The notes under the pieces were generated by a model. The model did no database searches. It was not told the origin of the DNA and worked only from the letters and a program-made list of their open reading frames with translations. Of a DNA stretch of 57,669 nt, positions 25,849-33,946 are shown one piece after another. How positions within the stretch are numbered: the first letter of the stretch is position 1; each line of letters opens with the position of its first letter. The translations under genes were made by a program, and so were the position numbers. The stretch comes from Nitrospirales bacterium (GTDB lineage: Bacteria > Nitrospirota > Nitrospiria > Nitrospirales > UBA8639): contig BQIZ01000003.1 of the NCBI GenBank assembly GCA_021604365.1, forward strand, positions 1 to 57,669, given 5' to 3'.

Positions 25849-26817
25849 TTATTCCCAGGTCCGCGGGTAATACCCGGTGTGCCAGTATTCAAACATGATG
25901 ACTTTCCATATTTCATCAACGGTTAAATGCTGTTCCCACGGTGGCATAACGGATGCCCATGGAAACCCTTCACCGGGAAGGCCAATTCCACCTTTAGCAA
26001 CCCTCCAGAACACAAAGGTTTCTTGTAGCTGGGCGATGGTACCTGCATCCGTAAAATTGGCAGGAATTGGATTGAACGCGAAAGCCCAAAGACCACGGCC
26101 ATTCAAGTTATCCCCATGGCAAAAATGGCAATTTTGGAAAAAGATCTCCCCCCCCTCACGAACATGTTTGATGTAGCCTTTCGCATTGGGATCCCAGGGG
26201 TTATCTTCCGGGTTTTTCACATCTTTCATTAATCGCCCCATATCCTGGCTGACGATATGAGCGTTGCTGTATGCCTGATCGTATTTTCCTTCAGGATTAA
26301 TACGAAATGGATTAGCTGCAGTTTGTAATACATAGGTTTTCCCATGCACTTTTGTTGTGGCCGGTGGGGCCGGATGCACAGTTCTCAGCTCAATGGGTTC
26401 ATCAAAACTCGGCAAAAAAGAGTTGTAGGCAAATCCCCAGAGTCCGATAGGCAATAAAATCAATAGGGCGGTACGAACGAACTTAGTCAATCCCGTTTTT
26501 GCGTCCAACACATTGATAATGGGTCGCTTGAATTCTTCCCACTCCTGCTGTGATCCAGAAACCCACATAAAAATCCCGCAAGCGGCCACAGTGCCATAAA
26601 TAGCACGAACACTAAACGGTATAGGTGGGTAAATTCGGTATTTTAAGTAAAACAAATTCACGAAACACCAGACAAAGATTCCTGCCCAAAACTTTGGTAA
26701 ACCCATGCCTGCTCTCTTGAGAGAGTAATTAATAATAGAAAACACAAGGATGCAGATCGCCAACTCGGTAATCATCTGCATCGGCATGTAGCCTTCAACT
26801 AATTTAAGCCACGTCAT
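25849..26817 (-). CDS. Membrane-anchored monoheme cytochrome c
   Basis: A 322-residue protein with four membrane helices in the first 145 residues (about 13-30, 42-60, 66-84, 114-132) and a periplasmic C-terminal cytochrome c domain. The heme motif is CHFCH ('IFFQNCHFCHGDNLNGRG', near residue 230), and the likely distal ligand lies in 'FPWASVMPPWEQHLTVDEIW'. It sits between the 437-residue cytochrome and the cytochrome/gamma fusion, with small gaps, and has a good ribosome site (AGTAAGGAAGA). The arrangement suggests an electron-delivery module for the bd-like oxidase encoded first in this operon. I know no named family with this exact membrane plan. Confidence 0.85.
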   Translation of the reverse strand: MTWLKLVEGYMPMQMITELAICILVFSIINYSLKRAGMGLPKFWAGIFVWCFVNLFYLKYRIYPPIPFSVRAIYGTVAACGIFMWVSGSQQEWEEFKRPIINVLDAKTGLTKFVRTALLILLPIGLWGFAYNSFLPSFDEPIELRTVHPAPPATTKVHGKTYVLQTAANPFRINPEGKYDQAYSNAHIVSQDMGRLMKDVKNPEDNPWDPNAKGYIKHVREGGEIFFQNCHFCHGDNLNGRGLWAFAFNPIPANFTDAGTIAQLQETFVFWRVAKGGIGLPGEGFPWASVMPPWEQHLTVDEIWKVIMFEYWHTGYYPRTWE

Positions 26818-26862
26818 TCTTCCTTACTCCTTATAAAGGGTTATACCCTAAATTAATATTTC

Positions 26863-28176
26863 TTATTCTTTTGGAGGTAAAGGTTGGCCTTCTTTTAATT
26901 GCGCCAAGTAATCGACCATTTTACTAAGTGCACCGCCTGTAAGCCTTACACCAAAGTCCTTTGGCATTTGATTGTCAGGAAAATCTTTCACAACGTAAGC
27001 ACTTGGGTCTAATATCGATTCCGTAATGTACTCCTTGGGCGATTTTGCTTTACCCTTATAGCCAGGATCTTTTATACGATTTGGGGCATTCGTTCCCTCC
27101 ATGAGAAGAGGACCAACTTTTCCCGTTGCTCCTTCAATCCCTGGAATCGTATGACAGGCAGGACATCCGGCTTTCATAAAGAGCTTGTCGTATGGTTCGC
27201 TCCCATCAGCTAAAAGATTCCCACCAGCACCACCAGCTTCTTCTTCTCCACCCGCGGCGGGGCGATCAGCTTCTGGAATGAACTTTTCATATGAAGTAGC
27301 AATCACATCATAAGCCGGAGATTCTTTCCCTTCCCTCGTATACATCCAGGTGTCTACAGCCGCCATTTCGCCTATAGTTAAGGATATCGGCGGTTTATGA
27401 ATCTTAGGCATGGGACTTACTGTATCATTTGATCCTTTGACGCCAAACCCCGTCACAACAAAACAACTCGGACATGCATGTGACTCCGCAATATACTCCT
27501 GAGCATTTGTAGCCGTACCCGATCCTTCAAAAGCTTCCTTTTGTTCGGTGTTTCGAGCAGCAGCATTATCCATATGGTAATTAGGCTCTTTTAACCTCTC
27601 TGTTGCTCTATCAGGAATGCCAAAGAGATTAGGTGCCCGCTCACTTAAAAATCCCTGCTGGAAACCATGGCACAACGGGCATTGGCCCTTCCCAATGGCT
27701 CCCTGGGTCTTACTTTGGCCAATTCCCCCGAAAATGATCTTTTCGCCCTCATCCCCTAATTGCTGAGGTGACATGCTTTGGAAATCCAATTTTACGACCG
27801 GTGGAGGAAATCCCCCCTCGACCTGAGGCAGCCAATTTCCGTATCCGGAGAGGGCAGCCGCTACAAAGAACATGAAACCCCCAATTTTCATCAGTGCACT
27901 AATATTGGGAAAATAGAGTCCCATCACAAAAGTCATGATGGTAATCATGACCAGAGAAACCGGCAATAAACCGCTGTTCGCTTCAAAGTTATCTACGTAA
28001 TTGGAAATAGCGATAAACGCCAAAAACGCACAGAAAATTCCAATTAACGTCTGGAAGCTCGCCCGTTTCTTTTTTACCGGGTCCGAAATAGATGCCTGGA
28101 AATACAGCAGCAGCCCAACCAGCATGAGCAATACTGGCCAACCCATTTCTATGGCCCGTCCCATTAACTCAACCAC
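26863..28176 (-). CDS. Membrane-anchored diheme cytochrome c with an additional CxxC
   Basis: A 437-residue protein with four N-terminal helices (about 10-27, 40-58, 70-90, 95-114) and two tandem periplasmic cytochrome c domains. Heme motifs are CPLCH (near residue 166) and CPACH (near 341). The two domains are internal repeats: 'EYIAESHACPSCFVVTGF' in the first corresponds to 'EYITESILDPSAYVVKDF' in the second, so the CPSC there is a substitution within the fold and not a broken heme site. An alanine/glycine/glutamate linker (about 305-325) joins them. It starts with GTG after GGAGGATTGCACT. The gene directly follows the bd-like oxidase gene and probably feeds it electrons. Confidence 0.87.
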   Translation of the reverse strand: MVELMGRAIEMGWPVLLMLVGLLLYFQASISDPVKKKRASFQTLIGIFCAFLAFIAISNYVDNFEANSGLLPVSLVMITIMTFVMGLYFPNISALMKIGGFMFFVAAALSGYGNWLPQVEGGFPPPVVKLDFQSMSPQQLGDEGEKIIFGGIGQSKTQGAIGKGQCPLCHGFQQGFLSERAPNLFGIPDRATERLKEPNYHMDNAAARNTEQKEAFEGSGTATNAQEYIAESHACPSCFVVTGFGVKGSNDTVSPMPKIHKPPISLTIGEMAAVDTWMYTREGKESPAYDVIATSYEKFIPEADRPAAGGEEEAGGAGGNLLADGSEPYDKLFMKAGCPACHTIPGIEGATGKVGPLLMEGTNAPNRIKDPGYKGKAKSPKEYITESILDPSAYVVKDFPDNQMPKDFGVRLTGGALSKMVDYLAQLKEGQPLPPKE

Positions 28177-28243
28177 AGTGCAATCCTCCAGCTTGGGGGC
28201 TGCCTATCGCAGCCCCACGATTGTTTGTAATTGTATGTATCAT

Positions 28244-30211
28244 TTAATGACCAGTTGCAGACTGAGGAGATGGAACTGGCTGCCCTGCAGGCGAAGGAAC
28301 CGGTACTTTTTTCGCACCTAATGTGCCTAGCCAAAAGACAAACATTATACTGATCCAGAAAAATAGCACATTAAACGAAATAACGTTTGCCGCAAAACCA
28401 ATTGTATGGGTATATGCCCATGGAGAATTATCCCGCATTACTTCATTAACGTGCCAGAATAACCTCACCGAAGAACGGATATACCCCATTAATCCCATCA
28501 TCCACGTGAATGCGGTCGCTAACATTATGATCGCATATTGTGAACGGGGTGGAATTTGGCCCCATCTGATCGGTCCCAATTGTCTTCCATTTTTCAACAT
28601 AGCCAGGTTGAGTGGCGTCATTAAGAGTAGACAAGACAACGTTCCCGCCACCTGAGGCACAGACAAACCGATTCGTACGTTTGCAGGTATGAAGTAGCCA
28701 TAACAAGCCAACCAAACATTATTTAACTGTGCTATGACAAAAAAACAGCCCATAAAAATATTACCAAACTTAGCCCAGCTGACTGTGGGGACCCTGTTCC
28801 CTCGCTGGTACCAAATAAAACTCAGAATGGTTGTCATGATAATGGCGTTAATTCCACCATTTTTGGCAGACATGACGCCATAATTTCCAAGGACCGGATG
28901 CTGCTGGCCCCCCATGGCTTTCAATTCTGCAGGAGACATTACGATCGTGTGCGGGGTAATAAATACCAGAAGCCCTACCACTAAGATAAACACGAGATAC
29001 TTAATATACTTTTGGAAACGCTCTCCACCTGTCATCCGGCCAAGAGCTTGCCACAAATAATAATTTGTGGTGAGGAAAAGAATTCCAATCATGGTGGCTT
29101 GAATAATAAACAACCAAGCCAGCAACCCACCCATTAAGGTAATTCCCATTTGCTGACGGTAGGCATACACTTCCCGCATCAACCAATATCCGGCAAAGGG
29201 TAGCGGGATTAAAAACGCCACACCTAAACTCATCGCGATGTAGCCCATCCAGTCATAATGAGCACGCTCTTCATCCGTTTTTGAAGAAAGGAAGCGATAG
29301 GCGGCATAGGCAGCCACAACACCACCCCCAAAAGCCATGTTCCCAAGAATTCTATGAACATTCAAAGGGTTCCAAAGGGCCGTATGAATCACATGCCAAA
29401 TATTTCCAAGATATCTCCCCTGCTCATCAACTCCCGCCGGCGACATCATAAACGCAATCCATGAATTGGCAAGGAACATCAGCACCGTTCCAATCACATT
29501 CAGAATCACAGACATGCTGAGATGAACCCACTTGAGGACACCCTCCCTCATCTTGTCCCATCCGTAATAATAAATGTAGAGAGTTGCACTTTCCGCCACG
29601 AACGTTAATGCATAAATGTGCATGACAGGACGGAAAATACTAGATAAGTACCCAAAAAAGGCAGGATAAAGAGTCAGGAAGGTAAAGATCAGGATCCCAC
29701 CCAGGATCGCAGTTAGAGAATAGGCCGTCAGACTGATCTTGATAAAATCATAAGCCAATTGGTCATACTTTTTGGCCATCGCCTTATCTTTGCTTACCAT
29801 ACCGGCAAATTCGATACACATACAAAAGATTGGAACCGCCAACACAAAACTACCGTAATAAAGATGCTGCTGGTTGGCTACCCAAAGGAGGACACGACTC
29901 TCGAAGTTATACCGAGGATAAAAAGTTTCGTTGTCGGCCGTTACCGGTGCGCCCTCTCCAATAACAGGGCCTTCCGTCTTGTAATAAATGTCACGGCCCA
30001 TTTCCACTTTTTCCGCCTCGCCTTCCTCCCCCGCCTTTTGTGCGGCAACGACATCTGCTGGAGGACCACCTGCTGGAGCCCCACCACCACTCGCCACAGC
30101 TGAGACTGACAGGAAAATTGGCAGCAAAAGCAGACCGCTCATTACCATCAGGGCCGAAACGGCGAACAACTTTTTCTTCCCCCGGGTCATTTGATTGAAC
30201 AGGCGACCCAT
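28244..30211 (-). CDS. Cytochrome bd-like oxidase large subunit, copy 1
   Basis: A 655-residue polytopic membrane protein with a signal-like N-terminal helix, a periplasmic loop (about 40-105) and some 13-14 further helices. It resembles the Nitrospira 'bd-like' oxidase candidate more than true CydA. Conserved-looking elements are 'WVANQQHLYYGSFVLAV' (His116, a heme-ligand position as in CydA), 'AGVDEQGRYLGNIWHVIHT', 'NPLNVHRILGNMAFGGG', 'FITPHTIVMSPAELKAMGG' and 'QQHPVLGNYGVMSAKNGG'. No CydB is encoded. I moved the start to the ATG at 30211 because AAGGAGGT lies seven bases upstream. It may reduce oxygen or act with the cytochromes c downstream. It is paralogous to the protein at 33946-35817. 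Confidence 0.85.
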   Translation of the reverse strand: MGRLFNQMTRGKKKLFAVSALMVMSGLLLLPIFLSVSAVASGGGAPAGGPPADVVAAQKAGEEGEAEKVEMGRDIYYKTEGPVIGEGAPVTADNETFYPRYNFESRVLLWVANQQHLYYGSFVLAVPIFCMCIEFAGMVSKDKAMAKKYDQLAYDFIKISLTAYSLTAILGGILIFTFLTLYPAFFGYLSSIFRPVMHIYALTFVAESATLYIYYYGWDKMREGVLKWVHLSMSVILNVIGTVLMFLANSWIAFMMSPAGVDEQGRYLGNIWHVIHTALWNPLNVHRILGNMAFGGGVVAAYAAYRFLSSKTDEERAHYDWMGYIAMSLGVAFLIPLPFAGYWLMREVYAYRQQMGITLMGGLLAWLFIIQATMIGILFLTTNYYLWQALGRMTGGERFQKYIKYLVFILVVGLLVFITPHTIVMSPAELKAMGGQQHPVLGNYGVMSAKNGGINAIIMTTILSFIWYQRGNRVPTVSWAKFGNIFMGCFFVIAQLNNVWLACYGYFIPANVRIGLSVPQVAGTLSCLLLMTPLNLAMLKNGRQLGPIRWGQIPPRSQYAIIMLATAFTWMMGLMGYIRSSVRLFWHVNEVMRDNSPWAYTHTIGFAANVISFNVLFFWISIMFVFWLGTLGAKKVPVPSPAGQPVPSPQSATGH

Positions 30212-30313
30212 TGACCTACCTCCTTGTGAAAACGTGTTGTGTTTAAACCCATCAAATTTACCTAAATTCGTCATAAATGTGAATCTTAAATTTAAATCTT
30301 GTCATTCTTACCA

Positions 30314-30430
30314 CTATCTGAACATGTAGAAATAGTCCAACCCCTGAGCGTCCATCAGTACATAATCCAGTGCCTGAAAATACACAAAACAAATAACTAA
30401 TGAAACTATTACATACAGAGCTGTCTGCAT
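30314..30430 (-). CDS. 38-residue single-span membrane peptide upstream of the bd-like oxidase
   Basis: A short open frame of 38 residues with one hydrophobic helix at about residues 3-20 (sequence start MQTALYVIVSLVICFVYFQ) followed by an aromatic, acidic C-terminal part ending in 'DYFYMFR'. The ATG is preceded by AAGGAGGGGC, a near-perfect ribosome site. It lies about 100 bases upstream of the oxidase gene, in the same direction. Size, topology and position recall the small subunits of other terminal oxidases (CydX, CcoQ), but no sequence relation can be claimed. It is shorter than normal gene-calling limits. Confidence 0.72.
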   Translation of the reverse strand: MQTALYVIVSLVICFVYFQALDYVLMDAQGLDYFYMFR

Positions 30431-30492
30431 GCGCCCCTCCTTGCGTCTAAGAGTATTAAATGATTGATTGTCTTATTGGAAATCATGCTTTT

Positions 30493-30627
30493 TTAGCAGG
30501 GGCACTGAATGCCTGAAAACCAATAGAAAAACCAAAGGCTTACCGAGCAGGTTACATAAAAAATCGCTTTACCAATTTTAGTTTCTAACTCCGTTGACTC
30601 TCTTATGACAGCCGTCGAATCACCCAT
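30493..30627 (-). CDS. 44-residue single-span membrane peptide, first in the oxidase locus
   Basis: A 44-residue open frame. The polar N-terminal half has alternating charged residues ('RESTELETKIGKA'), followed by one membrane helix at about residues 20-38 with many aromatic residues ('LWFFYWFSG') and a cysteine-rich end, 'CPC'. AGGGAGGAAT precedes the ATG at a good distance. It lies 62 bases upstream of the 38-residue peptide, both leading into the oxidase gene. Two consecutive frames with strong ribosome sites and membrane-compatible composition make chance unlikely. Role unknown; oxidase small subunit or assembly peptide is my guess. Confidence 0.7.
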   Translation of the reverse strand: MGDSTAVIRESTELETKIGKAIFYVTCSVSLWFFYWFSGIQCPC

Positions 30628-30755
30628 TTCAATTCCTCCCTGTGCTTAATTCTCATCTGAATCTTAAATGATTTTCCCTAATAAACTTCATTGACATAAT
30701 ATAATTTTTCGTGCTATTCAAACATTTATTGTTCACGTAAAACGAGGGATTGCTC

Positions 30756-30860
30756 ATGCGTACAAATGCAAAAGTGTTCGACATTATAGTTTTGGCCGGA
30801 ATGGTTGTCAATATTCTGCTTGCCGTCTTTCTCATCCTCTACTATTTTGATTTTCTTTAA
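30756..30860 (+). CDS. Possible 34-residue membrane peptide on the plus strand
   Basis: An ATG at 30756, preceded by GAGGGAT, opens a 34-residue frame ending in TAA. The product has a short basic N-terminus (MRTNAKVFD) and then an uninterrupted hydrophobic helix to the end. It lies between the two oxidase loci, convergent with the FGE-like gene and divergent from the 44-residue peptide. The ribosome site is only fair, and the opposite strand has an uninformative open frame. A real micro-protein is more likely than not, but only just. Confidence 0.5.
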   Translation: MRTNAKVFDIIVLAGMVVNILLAVFLILYYFDFL

Positions 30861-30904
30861 TTTTTTTAATGTTTCCCTACAGAATATCGTCACCTTTATT
30901 GTCA

Positions 30905-31777
30905 TTAATTTGAACGTGCACATCTAAAACCAATTGTCTCATCTCGAAAATCAGGAACCATAAAACTCCTATTGGTAATTCGGAGATCTACGCCTCGGCT
31001 CGTATAGCCACTGCCTCTCATTGTCTTGTAAGTTGAGGTTGGCCGATTACCTTCTTGCGAAACTGAATCTTTCTGTAGATAGAGATCTTCGACGTACCAA
31101 TTATCCGTCCATTCCATAACATTTCCTGCCCCGTCAAAGACCCCGAATACACTTTGATCAAGAGGAAACGATCCTACTGGAGCCGACACTTCAAACCCAT
31201 CGCCCTCTCCTGCAAAATTGGCAGGATGTCCGGTCAACCCATCACCCCACGGCCAGGGGCGTCCATCTGTCCCTCGCATAGCTTTTTCCCATTCCTGTTC
31301 AGTAGGGAGACGCTTGCCTTTCCACTGACAATAGTCATTCGCATCGCTCCATGACACATAGGTAATCGGCTGATAAGGCCCTCTTAACAGTCCGAGCTTT
31401 GTGGCATAACGAGATGGTGGGCCAGGTTGCCGATGGCCTGTAGCTTCCACAAATTCCATATACCGTTTATAGGTGACTTCATATTGATCAATCCAGTACG
31501 TCCCTAAATTAGCGACGTGGGCAGGCTTTTCATTAAATCCGCCTTCATTACTGCCAAGAATGAATTCCCCTGCGGGTACTTCAACCATCTTATTCCCTAT
31601 GTCAGGATCAGGACCTATCGAATCTGTGGACGGCTCCAATGTCGAAGAAGGCATCGACTGGGGAGTTGGGTCTGGGAGACTTGGGGGAGTATCGGTGCCT
31701 TTCAAAATCCCCAATAATGGCAGGCCGGTCATAAACAGGACCGCAATCAGAAAAATTAATTTAAATCGACCGTCCAT
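30905..31777 (-). CDS. FGE/sulfatase-modifying-factor-fold protein, membrane anchored
   Basis: A 290-residue protein with an N-terminal membrane anchor (residues 5-25), a proline/serine-rich linker (30-60) and an FGE-sulfatase domain (about 63-288). The family pattern is clear: 'VEVPAGEFILGSNEGGFNEK', 'YWIDQYEVTYKRYMEFVEAT', 'VSWSDANDYCQWKGKRLPTE', 'GVFDGAGNVMEWTDNWY' and 'GFRCARSN'. The catalytic cysteine pair of true formylglycine-generating enzyme, expected just after the RGGSW-type segment, is missing ('MRGSGYTSRGVDLRITNRS'). This makes a structural or ligand-binding role likely. AAGGAATAGGG precedes the ATG. It lies 85 bases downstream of a related gene and ends the second oxidase locus. 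Confidence 0.85.
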   Translation of the reverse strand: MDGRFKLIFLIAVLFMTGLPLLGILKGTDTPPSLPDPTPQSMPSSTLEPSTDSIGPDPDIGNKMVEVPAGEFILGSNEGGFNEKPAHVANLGTYWIDQYEVTYKRYMEFVEATGHRQPGPPSRYATKLGLLRGPYQPITYVSWSDANDYCQWKGKRLPTEQEWEKAMRGTDGRPWPWGDGLTGHPANFAGEGDGFEVSAPVGSFPLDQSVFGVFDGAGNVMEWTDNWYVEDLYLQKDSVSQEGNRPTSTYKTMRGSGYTSRGVDLRITNRSFMVPDFRDETIGFRCARSN

Positions 31778-31862
31778 GTTTCCCTATTCCTTATCCGTCA
31801 ATGTGTCCTATCTCGAGAAACCATGGGCGATTATTCACGCCAGCGAGGAGCCTGCTTATCGC

Positions 31863-32783
31863 TTAGGATGATTGAGGAGTCTCAGTGGCTGGAGGATCTT
31901 TTGCGCACCGAAATCCAACACTGGCATCGTTCCTCCACATTTTAGCTGCAAAACGCTTGGTAACCCTGGCCCCTATACGAGATTCTCGCCAAGAGCCCCC
32001 ACGAATGACTTTATTCTCATCTTCGACTTTTGGTCCTGGGGGATCGCGATACGGGGCCTGTTGATAATAGTCAGCAGCATAACTATCCATGACCCACTCG
32101 GCTACATTGCCGGTGGCATCATAGAGTCCGAAAGGGCTTCTCCCTACCTCAAAGGATCCCACAGGAGCTAAATACTGAAAGCCATCTTCCTTCCCATCAA
32201 CATTGGCAAACTGATATTCGAATTTTTCCCCCCAAGGATAACGACGCTTCCCTTCTCCCCTTGCCGCCTTTTCCCACTCCGCTTCGGTCGGCAACCGCTT
32301 GCCAGCCCACCGACAATACCCAAAGGCATCGTTCCAGGTCACAGCCACCACCGGATAATCCGGACCGACCAGCTTGGCGACATCATCTTCAAAGACCGGC
32401 ACCTTAGGTTTGTCCCGTTTCGTCATCTTGATATACCGATCATAATCTGCCTGTGTGACTTCTTTAAGGTCGATGTAAAACGTTTGGAGATACACCGGAT
32501 GCGATGGCCCTTCATCGGGATCCCCATCCTCAATGCCCATAGTAAACGGCCCTTCAGGAATTTCAACCATTTCCCGGCCATCATCCCCGACGAATGTTTT
32601 ATACATGGAAAAATCTTCTGTGGGCATTGGCTGCAAAACCCTGACGTTGGCCGGTTGGCCGGCCGACAATTCCTCCAAATCAGCCTTCCCTTTATAAGTC
32701 ATATAAATCAACATCACGATCATCATGATAAATGAGCCGAATACAAATAAAATTGAGCCGATGAGGACACGTTGATTTTCCAT
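31863..32783 (-). CDS. FGE/sulfatase-modifying-factor-fold protein, membrane anchored
   Basis: A 306-residue protein: N-terminal membrane helix (about 6-27), then an FGE-sulfatase domain (about 65-300) with 'VEIPEGPFTMGIEDGDPDEG', 'FYIDLKEVTQADYDRYIKMT', 'VTWNDAFGYCRWAGKRLPTE', 'GLYDATGNVAEWVMDSY', 'VIRGGSWRESRIGARV' and 'GFRCAKD'. As in its neighbour, the cysteines needed for copper-dependent formylglycine formation are absent after RGGSW. The ATG at 32783 was chosen because it leads directly into the membrane helix; the frame is open to 32867 and would otherwise overlap the upstream gene. Roughly 40% alike in pattern to the next gene by eye. It is probably periplasmic and associated with the oxidase locus. 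Confidence 0.86.
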   Translation of the reverse strand: MENQRVLIGSILFVFGSFIMMIVMLIYMTYKGKADLEELSAGQPANVRVLQPMPTEDFSMYKTFVGDDGREMVEIPEGPFTMGIEDGDPDEGPSHPVYLQTFYIDLKEVTQADYDRYIKMTKRDKPKVPVFEDDVAKLVGPDYPVVAVTWNDAFGYCRWAGKRLPTEAEWEKAARGEGKRRYPWGEKFEYQFANVDGKEDGFQYLAPVGSFEVGRSPFGLYDATGNVAEWVMDSYAADYYQQAPYRDPPGPKVEDENKVIRGGSWRESRIGARVTKRFAAKMWRNDASVGFRCAKDPPATETPQSS

Positions 32784-32833
32784 GACTATCTTGCCTCTCG
32801 CTTTGACACACTCACCTCGATGATTCAGATTGA

Positions 32834-33202
32834 TTACGGTTGTAAATGATTGGGGTGCTTGTCGCACTCAGGAATGGTTTGGTTCCGTTGTCGCCACGTC
32901 TCTATAAGCATCGAAATCCAAATTCCCAAAAATCCACCCATTGCCGCACCCGAGGCTGCGCCAACCGTCACAGCCTCGGTTCCACTCACCCCTAATGTCA
33001 GCAAGCCACCTAAAATGGTTCCGATAAAAATGCTCAAAAAAAATCCTCGTCCGCCTACCAAGCCCACTCCGGCCCCAAGAATGGCTCCCAATGCTAACGC
33101 AACAGGAAGCCACCCATCCCCCATGAAGACCCCGATCAAGAGACCCACTGTCCCTAATCCCAGGACTCCAAGGAGGACATCAAAAATTTTAGCTGGAGTC
33201 AT
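32834..33202 (-). CDS. Glycine-rich small membrane protein
   Basis: A 122-residue hydrophobic protein with about four membrane segments rich in glycine and alanine ('GLGTVGLLIGVFMG', 'ALALGAILGAGVGLVGG', 'SIFIGTILGGLLTLGVSG', 'GAASGAAMGGFLGIWISML') and a short polar, histidine-containing tail. Glycine-zipper spacing suggests tight helix packing or oligomerisation. GAGGAG precedes the ATG at 33202; a GTG two codons upstream is an alternative start. It is nine bases downstream of the DUF3047 gene, so is cotranscribed with the second oxidase. Function unknown. Confidence 0.75.
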   Translation of the reverse strand: MTPAKIFDVLLGVLGLGTVGLLIGVFMGDGWLPVALALGAILGAGVGLVGGRGFFLSIFIGTILGGLLTLGVSGTEAVTVGAASGAAMGGFLGIWISMLIETWRQRNQTIPECDKHPNHLQP

Positions 33203-33211
33203 CTTCACTCC

Positions 33212-33946
33212 TCATTCCCGCCCAAGTTCATCGTTGGATGATTCAGCCTGAACCTGAATGGAACCAAAGTCCACTTCCACTCCCGGCCCTCCTAATAAAG
33301 AAATGCCCCAGGCATGTGGAGCCGGTTCATGATCATGAATCCTCAGAAAATCTTCATATACATTAACCCGCTCCTCAACCCACGTCCCAAGGGATTCAGT
33401 CCCACTACGAATGACAATTTCTGTGGAGCTAAACATGCCTCCCTCCTTGACTGACCCTACCGGCAATGTTGCACTCCACACATATTTCGTATTCACGGGA
33501 ATAAACATCAAGTCAACATCCAAGGACGGGTAGATTGCGGCCAGGAAATCGGCGTTATCGGGAACTGTCTGTATCCGCCAACGCCAGGTCAGAATAGGGT
33601 GCTGCTTCGGGTCCCACGTCATGTGCTTGGTATATACCCGTTGATTGGCATCTTTTGCCGAAAGAAAAAATGTCCCACCCTCCTTTTGAACTGTATAGGT
33701 TTCATGGGCAGTGACCGTACTCCGCTGCGCTTCCCATCCCTCGGGAAATCCTTTAGCATCAGGATGCTGAAAATCCTCCAACACCATGGAGCTACTGGAA
33801 GACCCTGTGTTTGGAACCTCTTGGGCCCACGCGGCACCACTTCCATATACTAGAATACCCACGATTAAACAGGCCAAGAAAAAAGACCTTGCACGAATTC
33901 GCTTCACATTTCCTAAATTGCTATGTTGCCCATGACAGACTTTCAT
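33212..33946 (-). CDS. DUF3047-family exported protein
   Basis: A 244-residue exported protein. A basic N-terminal stretch and a hydrophobic core (about 22-41) end in 'AWAQE', a signal-peptidase-type site. The mature part is a jelly-roll-like domain of the DUF3047 kind: 'FPEGWEAQRS..AHETYTV', 'WDPKQHPILTWRWRIQTVPD', 'FIPVNTKYVWSATLPVGS', 'VNVYEDFLRIHDHEP' and 'AWGISLLGGPGVEVDFGSIQV'. The start codon overlaps the stop of the oxidase gene by one base (TAATG), so it is translationally coupled to oxidase copy 2. It may bind a ligand or help assemble the oxidase in the periplasm; the family has no known activity. Confidence 0.8.
   Translation of the reverse strand: MKVCHGQHSNLGNVKRIRARSFFLACLIVGILVYGSGAAWAQEVPNTGSSSSSMVLEDFQHPDAKGFPEGWEAQRSTVTAHETYTVQKEGGTFFLSAKDANQRVYTKHMTWDPKQHPILTWRWRIQTVPDNADFLAAIYPSLDVDLMFIPVNTKYVWSATLPVGSVKEGGMFSSTEIVIRSGTESLGTWVEERVNVYEDFLRIHDHEPAPHAWGISLLGGPGVEVDFGSIQVQAESSNDELGRE

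Noticed and set aside
26863-28176. A third, decayed heme c site at CPSC
   Set aside because: Internal repeat alignment shows it replaces DPSA of the other half, not a CxxCH.
30905-32783. Active formylglycine-generating enzymes
   Set aside because: The catalytic cysteine pair is missing from both and no sulfatase is nearby.
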